From: Alphaproteobacteria bacterium UBA6038
GTDB taxonomy: Bacteria; Pseudomonadota; Alphaproteobacteria; Micropepsales; Micropepsaceae
Direction of reading: 5' to 3'
Length of the DNA stretch: 25,886 nt
Assembly (NCBI GenBank): GCA_002429315.1
Contig: DIZC01000002.1
Location: 18,612 to 44,497 of the forward strand
Position numbers and translations under genes: made by a program. Under the pieces are notes generated by a model. It ran no database searches and was not told the DNA's origin. It saw only the letters and a program-made list of their open reading frames with translations. Each line of letters opens with the position of its first letter. Within the stretch, counting starts at the first letter, position 1. Shown here piece by piece: positions 8,172 through 15,283 of the stretch.

Positions 8172-9498
8172 TGGTCATTCCTTCCACCCGCAAAGTCGGG
8201 GCGTTAATGCCGTAGCGGAATTCGAGATCGTCGGCGGGCGAGAGGTTGCGGAACATCTCTTTCAGATTGCTGGCGATGGTGACGCCGGAGACCGGATAAG
8301 CGATCTTGCCGTTCTCGATCCAGAACCCTGCCGCACCGCGGCTGTAATCGCCCGTCACGCCGTTGACGCCCATGCCGATCAGTTCGGTGACGTAGAAGCC
8401 TTCGCGGATATCGGAAATGAGCTCGTCGCGCGATTGCGTTCCCGGCTCCATGTACAGGTTTGTCGCGGCGGGCGAGGGTGGGCCGCCGGTACCGCGAGCC
8501 GCATGGCCGGTGGTGGTGAGACCGAGTTGCCGGGCGCTGGCGCAATCGAGCAGCCACGTCTGCAATACCCCGTTTTGGACCAGCGCCTTTCGGTTGTTGC
8601 GCACACCTTCGCCATCGAATGGCTTCGAGCGCAGGCCGCGAAGTCGATGTGGATCGTCGACGATATTGATGGCGGGCGAGAACACTTCAGCGCCCATGCG
8701 ATCCTTGAGAAAACTGACCCCGCGCGCCACCGCCGCACCGGAAATCGCGCCGGCAAAGTGGCCGAGCAGTCCGGAGGCGACGCGCGGCTCGTACACCACC
8801 GGAACCGCTTGCGATTTCACCTTCCGCGGATTGAGCCGCGCCACGGTGCGCTCTGCGGCGCGGCGCCCGACCGACTCGGGCGACTCCAGATCGGCGTCGC
8901 GCCGGGCGCTGGCGGATTCGTAGTCGCGCTCCATTGCCGTGCCTTCGCCCGCCAGCACGGCGACGCCGATGCTGTGGTGGGTACCGGCATACCGGCCGTA
9001 GAAGCCTTCGCTGGTTGCCAGCCCAACTGCGCTGCGGCTGAAGCTTGCGCCGCCGCCTTCCGAGTTGGTGATACCGGGCACGGCCATGGCGGTGCCTTCC
9101 ACCGCGCAGGCCCGTTCAACCAGAACATCCGCGGCAGGTTCGGCGTCATCGTGGATGTCGAGTAGGGGAAAGACCTTGGCCAACAGCTCGCGCGGCGCTA
9201 GGCAGGCGAACCGGTCCTCCGGCGCCAGCCGCGCCATTCCTACGGCGCGCTCCGGCAGTTCAGCCAGCGCCCGCGGCGACAGGTCGGTCGACGACACGAA
9301 CGCCACCTGCTGGCCCACGAACACCCGCAGGCCAAGATCGGACGATTCCGCCCGCTCGACATCCTCCAGCTTGCCCAGCCGGTACGACACGCTCGCCGAC
9401 ACGCTTTCCACCACGAGCGCGTCGGCCGCGTCCGCACCCGCCCGGCGCGCCGCCTGAATGATCTGCTCGAGGATTGCCTGTGGATCGGGTTTCTTCAC
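8158..9498 (-). CDS. pmbA: Metalloprotease TldD/E subunit PmbA (TldE)
   Basis: A 446-residue member of the TldD/PmbA (U62) family with a GTG start at 9498. It has the N-terminal YRLGKLEDVERAESSDLGLRVF region, the middle VVYEPRVASGLLGHFAGAISGAAVARG segment and a C-terminal TGDYSRGAAGFWIENG block typical of PmbA. It has no HExxxH, as expected for the non-catalytic partner; the catalytic subunit TldD is encoded at 23241-24659 in this window. The TldD/E heterodimer is a cytoplasmic protease that digests unfolded peptides and in other bacteria takes part in microcin maturation and CcdA turnover. Here pmbA sits between MAPEG (two-base-scale gap) and the phosphatase gene, so it is expressed with the envelope operon rather than with tldD. 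Confidence 0.94.
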   Translation of the reverse strand: MKKPDPQAILEQIIQAARRAGADAADALVVESVSASVSYRLGKLEDVERAESSDLGLRVFVGQQVAFVSSTDLSPRALAELPERAVGMARLAPEDRFACLAPRELLAKVFPLLDIHDDAEPAADVLVERACAVEGTAMAVPGITNSEGGGASFSRSAVGLATSEGFYGRYAGTHHSIGVAVLAGEGTAMERDYESASARRDADLESPESVGRRAAERTVARLNPRKVKSQAVPVVYEPRVASGLLGHFAGAISGAAVARGVSFLKDRMGAEVFSPAINIVDDPHRLRGLRSKPFDGEGVRNNRKALVQNGVLQTWLLDCASARQLGLTTTGHAARGTGGPPSPAATNLYMEPGTQSRDELISDIREGFYVTELIGMGVNGVTGDYSRGAAGFWIENGKIAYPVSGVTIASNLKEMFRNLSPADDLEFRYGINAPTLRVEGMTIAGS

Positions 9499-9501
9499 GG
9501 T

Positions 9502-9936
9502 TCAGGATGTGGCGGTTCCGGAGGTGAAGACAAGCCAGAACAGCGCCACGATGCCGACGACATAGGCAATCCAGGTCAGAACCATTCCGATGAAACGCAG
9601 AACGGAAGGTCCGGTCGAGCGCGACAGGCCGATGGCGTGAAGAATACGTCCGATGGTCAGCGGTGCGCCGATGCCGTGGATCACCCAGATCGGAGCACCG
9701 AACGTCGGTAGCGTGAGCGCCCACATCAGCAGAAGCGCCATGGGCACATATTCGGTGTTGTTGGCATGCGCCCGGAGCGGCCCCGCCATCTCGGGCTTGC
9801 CGGCATCGCCAATGTCGGTCTGGGTCTTTACCCGCGCGCGGGTGACCAGCATGCCAAGAATCAGCATGATCAGCGCGTTCAGCGCCGCGTAGAAGCCGAA
9901 GGCATAATAAGACGATTCGAAAATCAGCGACGACAT
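9502..9936 (-). CDS. MAPEG family membrane protein
   Basis: A 144-residue integral membrane protein with four hydrophobic segments (about residues 8-32, 64-82, 85-100, 112-138) and the MAPEG signature RAHANNTEYVP at 54-64. MAPEG proteins include glutathione transferases and peroxidases of eicosanoid metabolism; bacterial members such as this one are largely uncharacterised and are usually of the glutathione-dependent or orphan type. It is the first gene of the leftward operon, three bases before the GTG of pmbA. The ATG at 9936 has a strong ribosome site (GAGGGGA) that is part of a hairpin (see separate entry). The inner membrane is the expected location. The actual substrate cannot be inferred. 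Confidence 0.88.
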   Translation of the reverse strand: MSSLIFESSYYAFGFYAALNALIMLILGMLVTRARVKTQTDIGDAGKPEMAGPLRAHANNTEYVPMALLLMWALTLPTFGAPIWVIHGIGAPLTIGRILHAIGLSRSTGPSVLRFIGMVLTWIAYVVGIVALFWLVFTSGTATS

Positions 9937-9943
9937 CTATATC

Positions 9944-9958
9944 CCCTCAAGATGAGGG
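9944..9958 (-). promoter_or_regulatory. Hairpin covering the ribosome site of the MAPEG gene
   Basis: CCCTCA and TGAGGG form a six-base inverted repeat with a three-base loop. On the minus-strand transcript the 3' arm contains the GAGGGG ribosome site of the MAPEG gene, whose ATG is at 9936. The stem could hide the site and lower initiation. It has no T-run, so it is not a standard terminator. Functional role is inference. Confidence 0.4.
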
Positions 9959-10039
9959 CCGCATGTGAAGGGCAAAGGCCAGTCCGGGTCAAGCCGGCCG
10001 GAGGCTGCTAGCCACAAGCAGGATTGTCGATCGCGGCTT

Positions 10040-11014
10040 CTAGCGCGCGTCCGCGGCGGTGACGTACATCACTTTCTCCTTATAGGCGATATAGACGTGC
10101 AGTCGCTTGATCACGTTTTCTCCAATCGTCAGCCGCGGCAGACGGAGTTGCAGCCCGTACACGGGGTCGTCCATGGACTTCGGATCATCGTAGTTCCTTC
10201 GAATAGCCTTCTCGGCCTCGTCGGGCAGCAAGTAGATCAATGGATTGGTAACACTGACTCCGCCGAACGCCAGCGATTTGAAACGGTGCTGGTATTGGAT
10301 CAGGTCTTGCGGCTGTGCGCCCGGGCGCTTCTCAGTGCCGGAAGCATCCGGGCCCGCGTTAAATATTGCTTCGGCGATGTGCTGACTCAGAAGGGTGCTC
10401 GGCGCTCCGGTATCGAAATATGCCATCAGGGTGCGGCCATCGAGCGCGACCGGCACGACGATGTGATAGCCGTCCGGCATCTTGAACGGGATGGCCGCAT
10501 GCTCCTTCGCCCAATACACCACTTTTCCGGGGCAGTGATCCGGCGAGAACAGATTCATCCTGTGAGCAGCGAAATCCAGTTCCACGTCGAAGAGCTGTAA
10601 AAGATCGGGCGCTATGATCCCGTCTTCATCTGGTTCGAAAGTCTCGCGCGCGAGCATATGGAAATGTTTCGCTTCATTGTTACCAACCTTGAGCGAGTCG
10701 ATGCTGACGCCCTTTTTGTATTTCTCCCCTTTCGTGTTGAAGATGTCCGTCCCTGAAATAGATACTTCGTTTAGCTTCTGCCGCTGAACAATGCTTTCAG
10801 CCAAAGAGCTGTAGATGCCGCCTGTGTCGACGAGGAATTGGTGAGTTTCACCGTTGATTGAAACCGGAACCTCGAAACCATCGCCGACCTCCGTCATCGG
10901 CAAGGTCGCCATAAGCCTGAGCGTGCATTGTTCCGCAGCGGTGGAATTGGTGAACGCCGATTGCGTCGATAAGAACAGCGCACAAGCTGCAATACTCCCC
11001 CAGACTCGAACCAT
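10040..11014 (-). CDS. Exported retropepsin-like aspartyl protease family protein with two DTG motifs
   Basis: A 324-residue protein with a cleavable-looking signal peptide (about residues 1-27, ending NSTAAEQC). Two aspartyl-protease half-domains are fused: the first has FLVDTGG (DTG 63-65), the second AYFDTGAPST (DTG 201-203). Between them runs APDLLQLFDVELDFAAHRMNLF, the family's usual strand after the active site. Cys30 and Cys161 are placed as in the paralogue immediately upstream and may form a disulfide. The two Asp residues in one chain suggest an internally dimerised, pepsin-like active site in the periplasm. The gene follows its paralogue by 83 bases and probably has its own promoter there. 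No substrate can be named, and protease activity itself is unproven for this group. Confidence 0.85.
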   Translation of the reverse strand: MVRVWGSIAACALFLSTQSAFTNSTAAEQCTLRLMATLPMTEVGDGFEVPVSINGETHQFLVDTGGIYSSLAESIVQRQKLNEVSISGTDIFNTKGEKYKKGVSIDSLKVGNNEAKHFHMLARETFEPDEDGIIAPDLLQLFDVELDFAAHRMNLFSPDHCPGKVVYWAKEHAAIPFKMPDGYHIVVPVALDGRTLMAYFDTGAPSTLLSQHIAEAIFNAGPDASGTEKRPGAQPQDLIQYQHRFKSLAFGGVSVTNPLIYLLPDEAEKAIRRNYDDPKSMDDPVYGLQLRLPRLTIGENVIKRLHVYIAYKEKVMYVTAADAR

Positions 11015-11088
11015 GGTCTGCCCCTTATCTCACACCCGCCAAGTCCATCACGACTTCGCCACGGTTATCAACAGGCGAATTAAGCATC

Positions 11089-11094
11089 ATTATA
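11089..11094 (-). promoter_or_regulatory. -10 element TATAAT upstream of the second DTG protein gene
   Basis: On the minus strand a perfect TATAAT lies four bases after the stop codon of the upstream paralogue and 74 bases before the ATG at 11014. No good -35 is seen at 16-18 bases, because the expected position falls in the GC-rich hairpin at the end of the upstream gene. It may be a promoter relying on activation, or chance in an AT-richer gap. Confidence 0.4.
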
Positions 11095-11097
11095 CGG

Positions 11098-12168
11098 TTA
11101 CTTCACCGCAGGCGGGATTGCCGCCTGATTCAGCATTCCGCCGTCCGCTGGCGCCCGCAAAGCCGTGGCGGCTTCTTTCGGCCCCTGTGCAGCAGAAATG
11201 TAAAGCTTCTGTTCCTTATAGGCTATGTAGAGGTGCAGATGGCGGAGGATGTCAGTGCCGAGAATGATATCGCTCATCCCGGTTTCGTAACGCGGGCTGG
11301 CAATCCTCGTATCATGCTCCATCCCATCTCGCGGATTGGGCATTTTGGTTCGCAGCAGATCAGGCATGATCGTCAGTTCGGGATTCGAAATCGTGACGCC
11401 TTCGAGCGATAGTGACTTGAAGCGATGCGAATAGAGCTGGACTTCGCTATCGTTCAGGTGATGCCCGGCCGCCGGTGCATCCTTGCTGCCCGGCTCAAGT
11501 CCAAACGTTGCTTCCGCCGTTTCCATGTTGAGCACTGAGGTTGTCGCGCCGGTGTCGAGGAGCGCCGGTAGCCTCTGGCCGTCGAGCTGAACCATCACAA
11601 TAATGTGGCCATCGGGATTGAGCTGCATCGGCACCACGGCCACGCCGTCGTTGGGCCAGTAAACTACCTTGCCATCGCAGTGCTTTTGCGACAGCAGGTT
11701 GACCTTCCTTCCGCCGAAATCGAAATCGGCGTCGTAGCTCCGCAGCAGGTTTGCGCCGATGACTCCTGCCACGTCAGCCCCACCTTCATTCGCGCCGCCA
11801 TGCCAGCCCGGCACGATGATAAAATCCATCCCGTCGGCGTGCAGGTTGCCGAGCGTCAACGATGTATGAGCCACGCCGTCAGTGCTCGCGCCTGAGAGGC
11901 CGATGAACTTCATTCGCGTGGTCCGGGTAGGAAGCTTCAGCTCGTCGGCCGCCGCCTGAGTGACCCCAGTGAAGAACGCGCCAGTGTCCACCAGCATGTA
12001 TTTCGGCGTGTCCCCGATTTTCACCGGCACAAAGGGGCGGCTGCCTTCGTCTGCACCCATGTCAACGCTGGCGACAATCCCAAGCGGCGGGCAGCTCTCG
12101 TCTGCCTTCGCCCAAGGAGCCGATCCCATCAGTACAAAGTAAAAGACAACAAAAGAAAGAATACGCAT
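11098..12168 (-). CDS. Exported retropepsin-like aspartyl protease family protein with two DTG motifs (paralogue)
   Basis: A 356-residue protein. ATG 12168 is chosen because it opens into a clean signal peptide (MRILSFVVFYFVLMGSAPWA) with a G-rich ribosome site just upstream; the frame stays open another 82 codons upstream but into the end of ubiD. It has DTG at 61-63 and 205-207, Cys26 and Cys164, the HCxGKVVYW segment and the IAYKEQKLYISAA ending, all shared with the neighbouring 324-residue protein. The two are clearly an ancient tandem duplication. The tail after residue 327 is an Ala/Pro-rich extension absent from the neighbour. It is likely a periplasmic or membrane-released protein with a two-lobed aspartyl-protease fold. 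Function and substrate are unknown. Confidence 0.85.
   Translation of the reverse strand: MRILSFVVFYFVLMGSAPWAKADESCPPLGIVASVDMGADEGSRPFVPVKIGDTPKYMLVDTGAFFTGVTQAAADELKLPTRTTRMKFIGLSGASTDGVAHTSLTLGNLHADGMDFIIVPGWHGGANEGGADVAGVIGANLLRSYDADFDFGGRKVNLLSQKHCDGKVVYWPNDGVAVVPMQLNPDGHIIVMVQLDGQRLPALLDTGATTSVLNMETAEATFGLEPGSKDAPAAGHHLNDSEVQLYSHRFKSLSLEGVTISNPELTIMPDLLRTKMPNPRDGMEHDTRIASPRYETGMSDIILGTDILRHLHLYIAYKEQKLYISAAQGPKEAATALRAPADGGMLNQAAIPPAVK
11109..11127. other. Inverted repeat at the 3' end of the first DTG protein gene
   Basis: CAGGCGG and CCGCCTG are a perfect seven-base stem with a five-base loop (GATTG on the plus strand), located within the last codons of the 11098-12168 gene. It lacks a following T-run on either strand. 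It may stabilise the mRNA end or reduce read-through into the next paralogue, or it may simply be coding sequence. Confidence 0.35.
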
Positions 12169-12274
12169 GCACAACCCCCAGTCCCGAACGCGCCCGGCGG
12201 GGTTCTTACGGAATCCGCCGCACTTGCGCAACACAATCGCGAGCTGACTGTGCGGCTGGGGCAGCGGCCACGAT

Positions 12275-13801
12275 TTACGTCCACACCGGCTTACCGGAGC
12301 CGGGGAGGCCGAGGCGGGGCCACTTTTCGGTGACGGTGCGGACGACATCGTCATCCATGCGGATGAGGCGGCCCCACTCGCGCCGCGTTTCCGGCGGCCA
12401 TTTGTTGGTCGCATCGAGCCCGATCTTTGAACCCAAGCCGCTCTCGGCCGAGGCGAAATCGAGATAGTCGATCGGCGTGTTCTCCACCATGGTGATGTCG
12501 CGCGCCGGGTCCATGCGCGTCGCGATGGCCCACATCACGTCCTTCCAGTTGCGCGCATCAATGTCGTCGTCCACCACGATCACCCATTTGGTGTACATGA
12601 ATTGGCGGAGGTACGACCACACCGCCATCATCACCCGTTTGGCGTGACCGGGATAGGCTTTTTTCATTGACACCACAGCGATCCGGTAAGAGCACCCTTC
12701 CGGCGGCAGCCAGAAATCGACGATCTCCGGAAACTGCTGCTTGAGCAGGGGAATGAAAATTTCGTTCAGCGCTTCGCCGAGCACGGACGGTTCGTCCGGT
12801 GGCCGTCCGGTGTACGTGGAGAGATAGATCGGATCGCGCCGCATGGTGATCGCGGTGACAGTGAACACCGGGAACTGCTCGACCGCATTGTAGTAGCCGG
12901 TGTGATCGCCGTACGGACCTTCGTCGCGGCGGTCGGTGAGCGACACTTCGCCTTCCAGCACGATCTCCGCTTCCGCCGGAACCCTCAGCGGCTGCGACAC
13001 GCAATCGGCCAATTCGACCCGCTGCCCGCGCAACAGCCCCGCGAACTGGTATTCGGACAGCGTGTCTGGCACGGGCGTGACGGCCGCGAGAATGGTGCCG
13101 GGGTCGGCGCCGATCACGGCCGCAGCGGGCAAGGGCGCGGTGTTCTGCTTTCCCCAGCGCGCGTGGTGTTGTGCGCCCCCGCGGTGCTTCAGCCACCGCA
13201 TGATGGTCCGGTTCCGGTTCAGCACCTGCATGCGGTAGATGCCGAGGTTGTAGTTGTCCTCGCGCGCTTCGCCGGGTCCCTTCGTGACGACCAACGGCCA
13301 GGTGATGAGTGGCGCTGGTTCGCCCGGCCAGCAGGTCTGGATCGGCAGTTTGCTTAAGTCGATCTCATCGCCGCGCAACACGATCTCCTGGCAAGCGGGC
13401 TTGCCCACCGACTTGGGCCGCATGCTCATCGCGGATTTCACCAGCGGCAGCAGCTCCATCGCTTCGCCCAGCGAGCGCGGCGGCTCAGGCTGGCGCAAGG
13501 TGGCAAGCAATTCGCCCACTTCGCGCAATGACTGCGCATTGCTGCGCTCTATGCCGCCGAGCGTCACGCCCATCGCCACGCGCTTCACCGTGCCGAACAG
13601 GTTCACCAGCACAGGAATATCGCTGGCGCTGCCGTCCGCCCTCAGCGGTTTTTCGAAAGTGACGGCCGGCCCGCCTTCGGCAATCAGCCGCGTCTGGATT
13701 TCCGTCATCTCCAGCACGGTCGACACCGGCTCACGCACCCGCGCGAACTCGCCCGCGCGGTCAAGCTTCGCGATAAAGTCTCGCAAGGACCGATAGCTCA
13801 T
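12275..13801 (-). CDS. ubiD: 3-octaprenyl-4-hydroxybenzoate carboxy-lyase (UbiD family)
   Basis: A 508-residue prenylated-FMN-dependent decarboxylase, close to the E. coli UbiD length. The metal and cofactor segment DNYNLGIYRMQ (residues 182-192), the Arg190 position, and the EGPYGDHTGYYN block with Glu294 and Asp299 are all present, as are the VSMKKAYPGHAKRVMMAVWS and VVDDDIDARNWKDVMWA segments of UbiD proper. It removes the carboxyl group after UbiA has prenylated 4-hydroxybenzoate, in ubiquinone synthesis. The UbiA of the window is on the same strand, 4.7 kb away. No UbiX (the flavin prenyltransferase) is visible here. It lies 12 bases after a permease gene and probably shares its transcript. 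Confidence 0.94.
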   Translation of the reverse strand: MSYRSLRDFIAKLDRAGEFARVREPVSTVLEMTEIQTRLIAEGGPAVTFEKPLRADGSASDIPVLVNLFGTVKRVAMGVTLGGIERSNAQSLREVGELLATLRQPEPPRSLGEAMELLPLVKSAMSMRPKSVGKPACQEIVLRGDEIDLSKLPIQTCWPGEPAPLITWPLVVTKGPGEAREDNYNLGIYRMQVLNRNRTIMRWLKHRGGAQHHARWGKQNTAPLPAAAVIGADPGTILAAVTPVPDTLSEYQFAGLLRGQRVELADCVSQPLRVPAEAEIVLEGEVSLTDRRDEGPYGDHTGYYNAVEQFPVFTVTAITMRRDPIYLSTYTGRPPDEPSVLGEALNEIFIPLLKQQFPEIVDFWLPPEGCSYRIAVVSMKKAYPGHAKRVMMAVWSYLRQFMYTKWVIVVDDDIDARNWKDVMWAIATRMDPARDITMVENTPIDYLDFASAESGLGSKIGLDATNKWPPETRREWGRLIRMDDDVVRTVTEKWPRLGLPGSGKPVWT

Positions 13802-13813
13802 GCGGTGAAACTA

Positions 13814-15271
13814 TCAGGCTTCGTTCGCCACTTTCCACTTCGATGGTGCGGCGTGCTTGATGCCGTAGGCGAAATAAATCGCAAGCCCGATAGCCGTCCA
13901 GATCACGAGGCGGATCCAGGTCGCCCAGCCAAGGCTTATCATCATCACCCCGCAGACAAAGATGCCAGCCGGCGCCGTGAACCACACGTAAGGCGTGCGG
14001 AACTGCCGCCGCGCTTTCGGCGTGGTCACCCGCAGGATGAGAATGCCGGCGCACACGGCGATAAAGGCCGCGAGCGTGCCGATGGACACCAGATCGGCGA
14101 GCACGTCGAAAGGAAACAGCGCCGCCAGCAGGGCCGCAAAGGTGCCGACGACAATCGTCCCGTAAGCGGGCGTGTGGAACTGCTTGTGGACGGACGCGAA
14201 TTGAGGCCACAGGAAGCCGTCGCGCGCCATGGAGAAGAACACGCGCGATTGCCCGTACAGCGACACGAACACCACCGAGGCAAGGCCCACCACCGCGCCA
14301 ATGTTGATGGGCGTCACGAGCCATTTCAGGCCGTCGATTTTCGAGACCGCAAACGAGACGGGGCTCGGCACGTCGAGCGTGCGCCAGTCGGTGATGCCGG
14401 TCATTACGACCGCCATCAGCATGTAGAGCACCGTGCAGATGCCGAGCGAACCAAGGATGCCGATGGGAATATCCCGGCGCGGATCGCGCGCTTCCTGCGC
14501 TGCCACCGACACCGCCTCGAACCCGAGATAGGCGAAGAACGCCACGCCCGAGGCCGCAAGGATTCCGCTGAAGCCGAATTTCCCGAAATGCCCCTCATTG
14601 GGCGGAATGAAAGGCGTGAGATGTTCCATGCGCACGTAAGAAAGGCCGAATACGATTACCGCGACTACGATGGCGACTTTCAGCATCACCATAATTCCAT
14701 TGAAGCGCGCGGTCTCCTTCACGCCGACGACAAGGAACGTCGTGAGCAGCACGATCAGCGCGACCGCGGGAACGTTGATGATGGCTCCCGTCAAATGCAT
14801 GTTTCCCAAGCCGTTGCCGGCAATTGGCGGACCCATGAACGCGGCCGGCAGGTGGATGCCGAAATCCCCGAGCAGGCTTCCGAAATAACCAGACCATCCG
14901 GAGCTGACGCCCGCGGCGGAGACCAGATACTCCAGCACCATGTTCCAGCCGATGAACCAGGCCATGAAGCGTCCCATCGTGGCGTAGGCGTAAGTATAGG
15001 CGCTGCCGGATTCCGGTATCATGGAGGCGAATTCGGCATAGCAGAGGCCGGCGAACAGGCAGCCAAATCCGGCGATCACAAAGGAGAGGATGACGGCGGG
15101 GCCGGCGTGCTGCGCCGCTGCCGTGCCCGTGTAAACGAAGATGCCGGCGCCGATGATAGCGCCAATGCCAATCAGGATGAGATTGACCGGCCCCAGCGCG
15201 CGCCGAAGCTGATGCTCCTCGGCAATGACGGCACTCGGTTGGATAAATTCCGTAAGGTCCGCTTGCGCCAT
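13814..15271 (-). CDS. APC superfamily amino acid permease (cationic amino acid transporter-like)
   Basis: A 485-residue, twelve-helix permease. The first helix carries GIGAIIGAGIFVYTG (about residues 35-49), the unwound-helix glycine motif of APC transporters, followed by CYAEFASMIPESGSAYTYAY and GWNMVLEYL. The consensus region AAQEARDPRRDIPIGILGSL and the C-terminal TPKARRQFRTPYVWFTAP are typical of the YfnA/CAT branch. It should import amino acids across the inner membrane by proton or sodium coupling; the substrate is not readable. It is a tandem paralogue of the upstream gene, 12 bases after that gene's stop, and precedes ubiD by 12 bases. The ATG at 15271 has only a weak ribosome site (GGGA), consistent with coupling. 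Confidence 0.92.
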   Translation of the reverse strand: MAQADLTEFIQPSAVIAEEHQLRRALGPVNLILIGIGAIIGAGIFVYTGTAAAQHAGPAVILSFVIAGFGCLFAGLCYAEFASMIPESGSAYTYAYATMGRFMAWFIGWNMVLEYLVSAAGVSSGWSGYFGSLLGDFGIHLPAAFMGPPIAGNGLGNMHLTGAIINVPAVALIVLLTTFLVVGVKETARFNGIMVMLKVAIVVAVIVFGLSYVRMEHLTPFIPPNEGHFGKFGFSGILAASGVAFFAYLGFEAVSVAAQEARDPRRDIPIGILGSLGICTVLYMLMAVVMTGITDWRTLDVPSPVSFAVSKIDGLKWLVTPINIGAVVGLASVVFVSLYGQSRVFFSMARDGFLWPQFASVHKQFHTPAYGTIVVGTFAALLAALFPFDVLADLVSIGTLAAFIAVCAGILILRVTTPKARRQFRTPYVWFTAPAGIFVCGVMMISLGWATWIRLVIWTAIGLAIYFAYGIKHAAPSKWKVANEA

Positions 15272-15283
15272 CCTTTCGCGTCC

